From NCBI GenBank assembly GCA_964623515.1, contig CAZURV010000026.1:1-18524 (forward strand): DNA of 18,524 nucleotides, read 5' to 3'. Source of the DNA: RUG714 sp964623515 (GTDB taxonomy: Bacteria > Bacillota > Clostridia > Oscillospirales > Acutalibacteraceae). The stretch's first letter is position 1. Each line of letters starts with the position of its first letter. This document shows, piece after piece, positions 5,813 through 13,031 of the stretch. Below the pieces are notes generated by a model. The model saw nothing but the letters and a program-made list of their open reading frames with translations, did not search any database and was not told the DNA's origin. Position numbers and translations under genes: made by a program.

Positions 5813-6078
5813 AAATAAAACCGGGATTTATTTTAAGAGAAGTAAACGGAATGCAGGTTGCGGTTGCAGTAGGAGACAGAGCGCTTGAATTTAACGGAAT
5901 CATCACACTTAACGATACAGGCGCTTTTATATGGGAATGCCTTGAAAAAGAAACCACGCAGGAAGAGATAACGGATAAAATGCTTCAGGCTTACGATACG
6001 GATTTTGAAACGGCTTCCGCCGGTGTTGAAAAAATCCTATTAAAACTGAGAGAAGCTGGAATACTTGATGAAGAATGA
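5809..6078 (+). CDS. PqqD-like peptide-binding protein
   Basis: An 89-residue stand-alone PqqD-family protein. In PQQ and RiPP pathways this winged-helix fold (RRE) binds the leader of a precursor peptide and presents it to a modifying enzyme. Seen here are a beta-rich start, the conserved LNDTGAFIWECL helix (34-45), then EEITDKMLQAYD and a C-terminal helix ending GILDEE. No radical-SAM or other PQQ gene is near, so PQQ synthesis is not implied. It overlaps the kinase-like gene by 4 nt and the peptidase gene by several bases, indicating translational coupling. The likely partner is the small peptide at 4371-4496. Confidence 0.85.
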   Translation: MKIKPGFILREVNGMQVAVAVGDRALEFNGIITLNDTGAFIWECLEKETTQEEITDKMLQAYDTDFETASAGVEKILLKLREAGILDEE

Positions 6079-6490
6079 TTATAAATATCTGCTGAATAAA
6101 AACGGCGTTATCAGTTTTACTCCGGGTGGAGAAAGTATGTGGCCGTTCATAAAAAACAAGACAACTACTGTGATTATCGTAAAGCCCGAAAGTGAGCTGA
6201 AAAAGTATGATGTTGCTTTTTATGAAACATCGGCCGGCAGATCGGTTCTCCATCGCGTAATGTCTGCAGATAAAGATTCCTATGATATGTGCGGGGACGG
6301 CAACAGCGTATATGAGAAAAATATTCCAAAATCAGCGGTTTTCGGCATTCTTAAGGGATTTTACAGAAAAGAGAAATATATTGACTGCGAGAAAAATTTT
6401 CTTTATAAATTATGCGTGAGAATTTGGTGTTCCTCTCTTTTCTTCAGAAAGGCGATATTGAAACTGCACCGCATAAAAATCAGCAGATAA
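6068..6490 (+). CDS. S24/S26-type peptidase (signal-peptidase-like, Ser/His)
   Basis: A 140-residue protein with the S26 motif GGESMWPF, nucleophile Ser23, then DVAFYETSAGRSVLHRVM with His62 where type-I bacterial signal peptidases have Lys, and a GDGNS segment with Asp77. A Ser/His/Asp set matches the SipW/ER-type (S26B) branch. The usual N-terminal membrane anchor is absent; the C-terminal region (about 108-130) is hydrophobic and basic and may associate with the membrane. It begins inside the PqqD-like gene: ATG 6068 is used, with TTG 6065 as the alternative. In context it may cleave the peptide or lipoprotein of this cassette. A terminator-like stem follows. Confidence 0.8.
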   Translation: MKNDYKYLLNKNGVISFTPGGESMWPFIKNKTTTVIIVKPESELKKYDVAFYETSAGRSVLHRVMSADKDSYDMCGDGNSVYEKNIPKSAVFGILKGFYRKEKYIDCEKNFLYKLCVRIWCSSLFFRKAILKLHRIKISR

Positions 6491-6530
6491 GTTCTTTTAT
6501 CTGACTGCATATATGTATTGAAAACTGCGG

Positions 6531-6569
6531 GCGCATTTCGGAGTATATCCTGAATGCGTCTGTTATTTT
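6531..6569 (+). terminator. terminator of the peptide/HPrK-like cassette
   Basis: GCGCATTTCGGA (6531-6542) pairs, with a wobble and one mismatch, with TCCTGAATGCGT (6548-6559), followed by CTGTTATTTT. It stands 40 nt past the peptidase stop and before the next promoter. Confidence 0.6.
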
Positions 6570-6662
6570 AAAGTAATTTCAGTGTCGGTGTAACCCGAAT
6601 TAACAAACGGAATCTGAAAGGATCGGCAAAATGTTATCTGTTTCCGTAATTTTATATCTTTC

Positions 6663-6691
6663 TTGACTATCAAAATATAATATATTATAAT
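6663..6691 (+). promoter_or_regulatory. strong promoter of the polysaccharide operon
   Basis: TTGACT (6663-6668), a 17-bp AT-rich spacer, and a perfect TATAAT (6686-6691). The predicted start near 6698 leaves an untranslated leader of about 150 nt before the first ATG at 6851. Confidence 0.85.
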
Positions 6692-6697
6692 TTATTA

Positions 6698-6850
6698 AGT
6701 ACGTTAAATACGGATGATATGATTCAGTGAGGCGCTATGCGCATATGCAGCGTGAATATACTTCCGCTGAAAATCAAGCGTAAATCGCGGCTTACGGGCA
6801 TGCAAATCCATGTATATATTCCGTAATCTAAAGGGAGTTAAAATAAATAT
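6698..6850 (+). other. long 5' leader of the polysaccharide operon
   Basis: About 150 nt of leader with several short self-complementary segments, for example around GCGCTATGCGC and between TTCCGCTG and AAGCG. No known riboswitch, T-box or ops/JUMPstart element is recognised. GGGAG precedes ATG 6851 by 11 nt. It may carry post-initiation control of the operon; this is an inference from length only. Confidence 0.4.
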
Positions 6851-8464
6851 ATGTTTACACAATTTTTGCAGGATTATAATCTTTCGGTATTAATTGAAAG
6901 TATTAAGAGGAAGTTAATTTGGATCATTGCGGCGGCTGTTATTTGCGCCGGTATTGTATATTATTACGCTTCGGCAAATAGTGTGGATTATTATACATCT
7001 TATGTAACGCTTTATGTTTCAACTCTGGGAACAGGGAGCAATTCAAATTCCAGCGGAACAGCTACAGAGAGCAAAGAGTTTGGTTCCTCTACAAGTCTTG
7101 CATCCACTTACAGAGTGATTCTCAGCGAGAGATCTGTTGCGTCCCTTGCCAATGAAAAGCTCTCCAAATACAGCAAATCAGATGATCAGTTGAACAGCGC
7201 GACAACTATTTCCGTTATGGAAGATACACAGCTTATTAAAATCAGTGTAACTTCAAGCGATGCTAATTTTTCCTGTGATGCATGTAAAGCCTATTCGGAT
7301 ATAGCTCCGACTGTTCTGGAGAATATCCTTAACGGCGGTTCGGTGAAGGTTATAACGGAACCTAAGGTTGCAACTTCTCCGGAAGCCCAGAATTATAAAA
7401 TGTATGCGCTTTACGGCGGGGTTGCAGGTCTCGGCGTGTCGCTCATAATTGTAATTATTATGTTTGCGGTTGATAATACGATGAAATCAAGTGAGGAAAT
7501 ATCCTCAAAATACGGAATTAAGGTATGGGCGGAGATTCCTTCTTTCGGTATAAAAACCAAAACCAGGCAGAGGAACTCAAATATCAATGATTCAAGGGAG
7601 AAAATCATTAACTCCGAAACGCCGTTTTTGGTAATTGAGGCCTATAAAACAGCAAGAACCAATATGGCGCATACCTTAGCGGATATAAATACTGACCGCG
7701 GATGTGCTGTCATTATGACAAGCTTTGAACCGAGCGCAGGTAAGTCGCTCACAAGTGCAAATATGGCCATCACAATGGCGAAAAGAGACCGTAAAGTGTT
7801 GCTCCTAGATGCCGATATGAGAAAGCCCATGCAGCATAAGCTGTTTGATATTCCGAACGACAAAGGCCTTTCTTCGGTGCTTACCGGTAAAGAGTCTCCC
7901 GCACAGTGTATTTTCAGGTTGCAGGAAAATCTCCATATCATGCCTTCCGGGAAAATCCCGCCGAACCCGTCTGAACTCATTGATTCAAGCGTCATGCTGG
8001 ATTTAATAGAAGCGATGGAACAGGTTTACGATTATATTATTATCGATACTCCGCCTGTTGGTATGGTTACGGATGCTTCCGCGCTTGCGCCGAAGATTGA
8101 TGGCGTATGTCTTATAGCAAGGCAGAAATCCACATCAAGTTCAGAGTTCCATCGTGCAATTGAAGAGCTTTCCAAAGTGGAAGCTTCCGTTATCGGTGCG
8201 ATTTTCACGGACGTAAGCGGATATTCAAAAACTTACGGCAGTTACAGATACAGAAACGGCTATCGTTACAGATATAAGTACAGGTACGATAATTATGAGT
8301 ATAAAGAAAAGGATACCCCAGAATTTGAAAGCGTTTCGGATTTGGCGGATGATGTGCAGCCGAGCGGGAGGAAAAGAATTCACCGAAAACTGAAAAAGGC
8401 CGAGCAGGCACAGTCGGACGTTTCGGATAATCAAGCTGTTTCCGGCAAAAATCAGGATGATTAA
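6851..8464 (+). CDS. Wzz chain-length regulator fused to BY-type tyrosine kinase
   Basis: A 537-residue membrane protein. The Wzz-type extracellular domain lies between membrane segments at about 22-40 and 184-206. A cytoplasmic CpsD/CapB-like kinase follows, with EAYKTARTN (263-271), Walker A EPSAGKSLT (293-301), Walker A' VLLLDADMR (326-334) and Walker B DYIIIDTPP (394-402). Eleven tyrosines cluster at 458-484, the usual autophosphorylation site, followed by a charged tail of about 50 residues. The two parts are separate proteins in many Firmicutes but fused here. The P-loop reads PSAGKS rather than the usual PGEGKS. It sets polymer length and export through cycles of phosphorylation, and is the first gene of the operon. 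Confidence 0.92.
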   Translation: MFTQFLQDYNLSVLIESIKRKLIWIIAAAVICAGIVYYYASANSVDYYTSYVTLYVSTLGTGSNSNSSGTATESKEFGSSTSLASTYRVILSERSVASLANEKLSKYSKSDDQLNSATTISVMEDTQLIKISVTSSDANFSCDACKAYSDIAPTVLENILNGGSVKVITEPKVATSPEAQNYKMYALYGGVAGLGVSLIIVIIMFAVDNTMKSSEEISSKYGIKVWAEIPSFGIKTKTRQRNSNINDSREKIINSETPFLVIEAYKTARTNMAHTLADINTDRGCAVIMTSFEPSAGKSLTSANMAITMAKRDRKVLLLDADMRKPMQHKLFDIPNDKGLSSVLTGKESPAQCIFRLQENLHIMPSGKIPPNPSELIDSSVMLDLIEAMEQVYDYIIIDTPPVGMVTDASALAPKIDGVCLIARQKSTSSSEFHRAIEELSKVEASVIGAIFTDVSGYSKTYGSYRYRNGYRYRYKYRYDNYEYKEKDTPEFESVSDLADDVQPSGRKRIHRKLKKAEQAQSDVSDNQAVSGKNQDD

Positions 8465-8478
8465 ATGGGGTTGGAATT

Positions 8479-9108
8479 ATGTACCGCAAAGTATTTAAGC
8501 GTTTATTTGATATTCTTTTATCGGGTATAGCTTTGCTTGTACTCAGTTGGTTGTTTGCTTTGATTGCAATTGCGGTCAGAGCAACAATGGGCTCTCCCGT
8601 AATATTCAGGCAGGAGCGTCCGGGTAAAAACGGTAAAGTATTCACAATATATAAGTTCAGGACAATGTCGGATAAAAGAGATGAATACGGAGAACTTCTT
8701 CCGGATGAATACAGAATAACCGGGTTTGGAAATTTTCTCAGGGCTTCGAGTTTTGATGAGCTCCCGGAGCTTTACAATATCTTTAAAGGCGATATGTCCA
8801 TTATCGGTCCGCGTCCTTTGCTTACGGAATATCTTCCGCTCTATAATGAAAAACAAAAACACAGGCATGACGTAAGACCGGGGCTTACGGGTCTTGCACA
8901 GATAAATGGGCGCAACGCGCTGTCCTGGGAGGATAAATTTGCGCTTGATGTGGAATATGTTGAAAATTTAACGTTTTTAAATGATGTAACAATATTTCTT
9001 AAAACGATTGTAAACGTTTTGAAGCGTGACGGGATAAATAACGACAGCGCGGCGACTATGTATAAATTCACCGGAAACAACGGCGAGGCAGAGAGAGTAA
9101 ATGAATAA
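8479..9108 (+). CDS. initiating sugar-phosphate transferase (PglC/WcaJ-type)
   Basis: A 209-residue monotopic phosphoglycosyltransferase that moves a sugar-1-phosphate from a UDP-sugar to undecaprenyl phosphate, starting repeat-unit synthesis at the inner membrane face. Seen are the N-terminal re-entrant membrane hairpin (about 10-34), FRQERPGKNGK (43-53), the catalytic Asp-Glu in SFDELPEL (91-98), GPRPLL (110-115) and RPGLTGLAQ (133-141). It is the short PglC-like form, without the large WcaJ/WbaP N-terminal domains. It lies 14 nt after the kinase gene and overlaps the acetyltransferase gene by 8 nt. Pairing with a PglD-like enzyme suggests the first sugar may be an amino sugar such as diNAc-bacillosamine, but the aminotransferase and dehydratase are not in the window. 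Confidence 0.93.
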   Translation: MYRKVFKRLFDILLSGIALLVLSWLFALIAIAVRATMGSPVIFRQERPGKNGKVFTIYKFRTMSDKRDEYGELLPDEYRITGFGNFLRASSFDELPELYNIFKGDMSIIGPRPLLTEYLPLYNEKQKHRHDVRPGLTGLAQINGRNALSWEDKFALDVEYVENLTFLNDVTIFLKTIVNVLKRDGINNDSAATMYKFTGNNGEAERVNE

Positions 9109-9706
9109 AAATGTAATTATTGCAGGTTCCGGGGGACACGGAAAAATCGTGGCTGATATTGTTTTGAAAAATAAAGATATAGTTGCCGGATTTCTTGATG
9201 ATTCCGGAAAATCTCCCGCCGGTTTTGATTATCTCGGAAAAATTGAGGATTATAAAAAATACGGCGGGTGTAGTTTTATAATCGCTGTTGGGAATAATGC
9301 CCTTCGCAAGGAATTAAGTGAAAGAATGAAGGGCGCGCAGTGGTACACCGCGATTCATCCTTGTGCCTCCGTATCTGAAATTGATGTAACAATAGGACAA
9401 GGAACGGTTATCGGTGCATATGCCGTTGTAGGCCCCGGCGCGGTCATAGGCAAACATTCCATCATCAATACGGCTGCTGATGTTGAGCATGATTGTAAAG
9501 TTGGGGATTTTACACATATTTCTCCGAACGGTACGCTGTGCGGCACGGTTTGTGTCGGAAGTTTTTGCCACATAGGGGCAGGTGCGGTAATTATAAATAA
9601 TATATCCGTGTGTAGCGGGGTAACGCTCGGTGCGGGCGGTGTTTTGGTTAAAAGCATATCTGAGAAGGGAACTTATGCCGGTGTTCCGGCGGAGAAACTG
9701 AAATGA
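9101..9706 (+). CDS. PglD/NeuD-family sugar O/N-acetyltransferase
   Basis: A 201-residue enzyme with an N-terminal Rossmann-like domain (NVIIAGSGGHGK, residues 4-15) and a left-handed beta-helix of hexapeptide repeats from about residue 92. The catalytic His is in DVEHDC (His130), and the ISPNGTLCG turn is conserved. It transfers an acetyl group from acetyl-CoA, either to UDP-4-amino sugars (PglD) or to sialic-acid-type sugars (NeuD); the sequence alone does not decide. It overlaps the preceding and following genes (8 and 4 nt), so all three are translationally coupled, supporting action on the first sugar of the repeat unit. Confidence 0.88.
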   Translation: MNKNVIIAGSGGHGKIVADIVLKNKDIVAGFLDDSGKSPAGFDYLGKIEDYKKYGGCSFIIAVGNNALRKELSERMKGAQWYTAIHPCASVSEIDVTIGQGTVIGAYAVVGPGAVIGKHSIINTAADVEHDCKVGDFTHISPNGTLCGTVCVGSFCHIGAGAVIINNISVCSGVTLGAGGVLVKSISEKGTYAGVPAEKLK

Positions 9707-10782
9707 GAATATTGATTTTAGCTAATTTCAGTGTGGGGCTTTATAAATTCCGCAAAGAACTTATAAAGCATTTTTTAGATGATGGAAATAAAGTTACCAT
9801 TGCCTTGCCGGACGGTGAATTTGTGAGCGAACTTCAGGATATGGGATGTGATTTTATTCATACTCCGATGGAAAGGCGTGGTATCAATCCGTTTAGAGAT
9901 TTATCCCTCGTTTTTTTATACAGGCGTATTGTAAAATCTGTGAAACCCGATTATGTAATTACATATACCGTAAAACCGAATATTTACGGCGGAATTGTAT
10001 GCGCACACAAAAGAATTCCATATATTATGAATATTACCGGACTTGGAACTGCTTTTCAGAAAAAGGGTTTTATCCGTTCTCTCGTAACTTTTATGTATAA
10101 AGCCGCGGCTAAAAAAGCCCGGAAAATCATATTTGAAAATTCCGGGAATATGAGCGTTTTCATCAACAAAGGAATAACCGATAAAACGCATTCCGTGCTG
10201 AATCCCGGTGCGGGCGTGAATATTGAGGAATACGCGTTTGAAGCGTATCCCGAAAGAGACGAAATCCGTTTTCTGTTTATCGGAAGAATTATGAAAGAAA
10301 AAGGCGTGGACGAGCTGTTTGCCGCCGCCGAAAAAATAAAAAAAGAATACGATGATGTTTATTTTGATGTGGTCGGTCCGCTTGAGGATGATTATAAAAA
10401 TCGGATCGATGAATTAACGAAAAGAGGCATTATCTGTTATTACGGTTATCGGAGTGATGTAAAACCTTTTATCAAAAATGCGTCATGCTTCGTTCTTCCG
10501 AGCTGGCACGAAGGTATGGCAAATACAAATCTTGAATCTGCCGCTATGGGAAGGCCTGTTATCACCAGCAACATTCACGGCTGTCTTGAAGCGGTCGAGG
10601 ACGGCGTGTCGGGATATCTTTCACAGCCGCATGACGCTGACGATTTGTACCAAAAACTTGTGGCGTTTATCAGCCTTCCTCAGGAACAAAAGGTTTTGAT
10701 GGGCAAGGCTTCCAGAATGCATATAGAAAATAATTTTGATAAAAAAATTGTTGTTGAAAGAACATCTCGTCTTTTATATTAA
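9703..10782 (+). CDS. GT4-family glycosyltransferase (PglA-like)
   Basis: A 359-residue cytoplasmic GT-B glycosyltransferase. The N-terminal acceptor domain opens with ILILANFSVGLYKFRKEL. The C-terminal donor-binding domain has FIGRIMKEKG (192-201) and the E-x7-E motif in PSWHEGMANTNLE (E270, E278). Similar enzymes follow PglC-type transferases and add the second sugar to the lipid-linked carrier. The ATGA overlap with the acetyltransferase gene fits a conserved transferase-acetyltransferase-GT4 trio. Full length; the nucleotide sugar donor is unknown. Confidence 0.9.
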   Translation: MRILILANFSVGLYKFRKELIKHFLDDGNKVTIALPDGEFVSELQDMGCDFIHTPMERRGINPFRDLSLVFLYRRIVKSVKPDYVITYTVKPNIYGGIVCAHKRIPYIMNITGLGTAFQKKGFIRSLVTFMYKAAAKKARKIIFENSGNMSVFINKGITDKTHSVLNPGAGVNIEEYAFEAYPERDEIRFLFIGRIMKEKGVDELFAAAEKIKKEYDDVYFDVVGPLEDDYKNRIDELTKRGIICYYGYRSDVKPFIKNASCFVLPSWHEGMANTNLESAAMGRPVITSNIHGCLEAVEDGVSGYLSQPHDADDLYQKLVAFISLPQEQKVLMGKASRMHIENNFDKKIVVERTSRLLY

Positions 10783-10807
10783 AGCTTCAAAGAGGTTTGG
10801 TCTATTT

Positions 10808-12739
10808 ATGGAAGAAAAAATTTCATTAAAAGATATTCAAGATGCAGAGCTTGAAATATTAAAATACGTTCATAATTTTTGTGTAAAGAATAATTTAAGG
10901 TATTCTCTTGCTTACGGTACTTTGCTTGGCGCAGTGCGCCATAAGGGATTTATTCCGTGGGATGATGATATTGATATTTGTATGCCTCGCGAAGATTATG
11001 ACAGATTCCTTGAACTTTGGGAAGATAATGACGATTACATTTTGATGAATAAAAGAACAAACCATGATTTCAGTCAGAACTTCACAAAAATAAAGAAAAA
11101 CCATACCACTTTTCTGCAGGAAGAAGATAGACTGAAAAGTTACCATAAAGGAATATTTCTTGATATATTCCCGGGAGAAAGAGCTGCCGGCGGAAAAACA
11201 GCAAACAAAATTCAGTATATATACTGCGCCTTGGATCTCCTTTTTTCAAGGGAATTCAGGAGCGGTACAGGTGGGTTAATCGGAATAACAGAGAAAATAC
11301 TGTTGGGCATCACAACACACTCTTTAAGGATAAAACTATTGCCGAAAATTCAAAAAAAAATCAGCAAATATAACGGCAATCACAAGCTAAATTGGTTTTT
11401 CCCGAGTACTATAGAGGGTTGTGGAAAAAAAAGGTATAAAAAGTCTGATTTGTTTGACAATCTATTAACCGTAAAATTTGTTGATTCGGAATTTTATGCG
11501 TGTTCTGATTATGATTCGTATTTAACCAGCTCTTATGGTGATTATATGCAGCTTCCGCCGGAGCAGGACAGGGTTTGGACCCATAGCCCGATTTGTATTA
11601 ATTTGGAACATAATTATGAAGAAATTGTTTCACAGGAGCCGTTGCATGTTCTTCAAGTGATAGGTTCGATGAACATTGGCGGTGCAGAATCTATGATTAT
11701 GAATTATTATCGTCATATTGACCGAAGCAAAGTGCAGTTTGATTTTGTTGAAAATACGGAGAAGCGCGCCGTTTACGATGATGAAATAGAAGAATTGGGC
11801 GGAAAGATTTATTACTGTCCCCATTTTAAAGGCTATAACTATTTTTCTTACAGAAAATGGTGGCAGAACTTTTTTAAAGCGCATAAAGAATACAGAATCA
11901 TGCACGGTCATATCGGAAGCTGTGCGGCAATCTATCTTGCGCAGGCTAAGAAAAACGGATTGACTGCAATCGCGCACAGCCATAGTGAGTGTTTTGAAAA
12001 TTGTTTAAAAGGAATACAGTACCGCTTGTTCTCCTATCCTACCAGATATATTGCCGATTATTTTTTCGGCTGTTCTCAAAATGCGCTTGTGAGCCGTTAC
12101 GGCCAAAAAATCAGTGAATCCGATAATTCCTATGTGATTTTTAATGCAGTGGATATTCAGAAGTTTCAGTTTAACGAAACAAACCGTGCGCAGATAAGAG
12201 ATAAATATAATCTAATCGGCAAAACTGTTATCGGGCACGTTGCAAGATTTTTTCCTGTAAAGAATCATACGTTTTTGATTGATGTTTTCAGCGTTCTTCA
12301 TAAAATGCATCCCGATACCGTCCTTATGCTTTTCGGTACAGGGGAAACGGAAGATATGATAAAATCAAAAGTCAGGGAACTGGGGATAGAATCATCCGTT
12401 ATATTTATGGGTGCCGTTGCCGATGTGAATATGTATTTAAGTGCTCTTGATTTATTTATTCTTCCGTCTGTTTATGAGGGACTGCCGGTTTCCGTAATCG
12501 AGGCGCAGGCAAACAGCCTGCCTTGCCTTTTATCTGATGCGATAAGCAAGGATTGCGCCATAACAGACTCGGTGTTTTTTTTACCGCTTGATGCAGACAA
12601 AAAAGAATGGGCGGAAAAAATGTATAAGCTTGCAAAAATGCCGCGCAGGGATAATGCGGACGCTGTTGCGCAGGCGGGATATGACATAAAAACAAAGGCC
12701 GAATGGCTTAAACAATTTTATCTTGATTTATGTGATTGA
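10808..12739 (+). CDS. LicD-like nucleotidyltransferase fused to GT4 glycosyltransferase
   Basis: A 643-residue two-domain protein. Residues 1-275 form a LicD domain: YGTLLGAVRHKG (36-47), WDDDID (51-56) with metal-binding acidic residues, and the late YGDYMQLPP (243-251). LicD proteins attach phosphocholine or related groups to glycans. Residues 279-643 form a full GT-B glycosyltransferase that begins LHVLQVIGSMNIGGAESM, as stand-alone enzymes do, and has E-x7-E in PSVYEGLPVSVIEAQ (E557, E565). The frame is open across the join without stop, so this is a fusion, not two genes. ATG 10808 was chosen: the frame is open back to 10736, but that would overlap the preceding GT4 gene by 47 nt, and GAGG lies upstream of 10808. 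It may add a sugar and its phospho-substituent together. Confidence 0.85.
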   Translation: MEEKISLKDIQDAELEILKYVHNFCVKNNLRYSLAYGTLLGAVRHKGFIPWDDDIDICMPREDYDRFLELWEDNDDYILMNKRTNHDFSQNFTKIKKNHTTFLQEEDRLKSYHKGIFLDIFPGERAAGGKTANKIQYIYCALDLLFSREFRSGTGGLIGITEKILLGITTHSLRIKLLPKIQKKISKYNGNHKLNWFFPSTIEGCGKKRYKKSDLFDNLLTVKFVDSEFYACSDYDSYLTSSYGDYMQLPPEQDRVWTHSPICINLEHNYEEIVSQEPLHVLQVIGSMNIGGAESMIMNYYRHIDRSKVQFDFVENTEKRAVYDDEIEELGGKIYYCPHFKGYNYFSYRKWWQNFFKAHKEYRIMHGHIGSCAAIYLAQAKKNGLTAIAHSHSECFENCLKGIQYRLFSYPTRYIADYFFGCSQNALVSRYGQKISESDNSYVIFNAVDIQKFQFNETNRAQIRDKYNLIGKTVIGHVARFFPVKNHTFLIDVFSVLHKMHPDTVLMLFGTGETEDMIKSKVRELGIESSVIFMGAVADVNMYLSALDLFILPSVYEGLPVSVIEAQANSLPCLLSDAISKDCAITDSVFFLPLDADKKEWAEKMYKLAKMPRRDNADAVAQAGYDIKTKAEWLKQFYLDLCD

Positions 12740-12770
12740 TGGAAATGATGAAGAAGAATGCATTACAGTC

Positions 12771-12978
12771 GAAAGGACCTATAAAGGATTTGATCATTTA
12801 AAGCGATAGCGGCTGTGCTGGTCGTTTATACACCACTGTGAAAAAATGTGTTTTAATCGAATGGATACGTTCTTTGGTTGAAGCCTGGTTTTTACCGATT
12901 AAAATACTTATTTGCCTTGTTACGCTTACAGCACTGTTTTTAATTATTAAAAGATCAACAATAAAGCTTCTTAATTAA
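12771..12978 (+). pseudogene. remnant of an acyltransferase-3 family membrane protein
   Basis: Two separate fragments read as parts of one gene family. ERTYKGFDHLK (12771-12803) continues, after a -1 frame change near 12800, as AIAAVLVVYTPL (12803-12838, then TGA). This resembles the N-terminal first helix of membrane O-acyltransferases. A following frame (12838-12978) reads as a hydrophobic helix with basic end (LPIKILICLVTLTALFLIIK), like the last helix of such enzymes. The roughly 300-residue middle is missing, so it would be an internally deleted pseudogene. The assignment rests on short matches by eye. It lies between two glycosyltransferase genes, where an O-acetyltransferase for the polymer would be expected. 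Confidence 0.5.
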
Positions 12979-12993
12979 CTTAATTAACGGATG

Positions 12994-13022
12994 ATGGTTT
13001 ATCCCTGTTTGGCGTAAACCAT
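12994..13022 (+). other. hairpin before the GT2 gene
   Basis: ATGGTTTA (12994-13001) pairs with TAAACCAT (13015-13022), 8 bp, 13-nt loop, abutting the GGAGG of the next gene. It could influence translation start or mark the end of the decayed gene; no T-run follows. Confidence 0.35.
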
Positions 13023-13031
13023 GGAGGAAAA

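Noticed and set aside
4301..6569. Lasso peptide cluster
   Set aside because: PqqD-like and HprK-like proteins fit, but the asparagine-synthetase-like cyclase and transglutaminase-like protease are missing; the peptidase is S26-type.
11341..11435. Frameshift at the runs of nine and eight A in the LicD-GT4 gene
   Set aside because: The frame stays open and both domains read correctly through the runs, so no error is evident.
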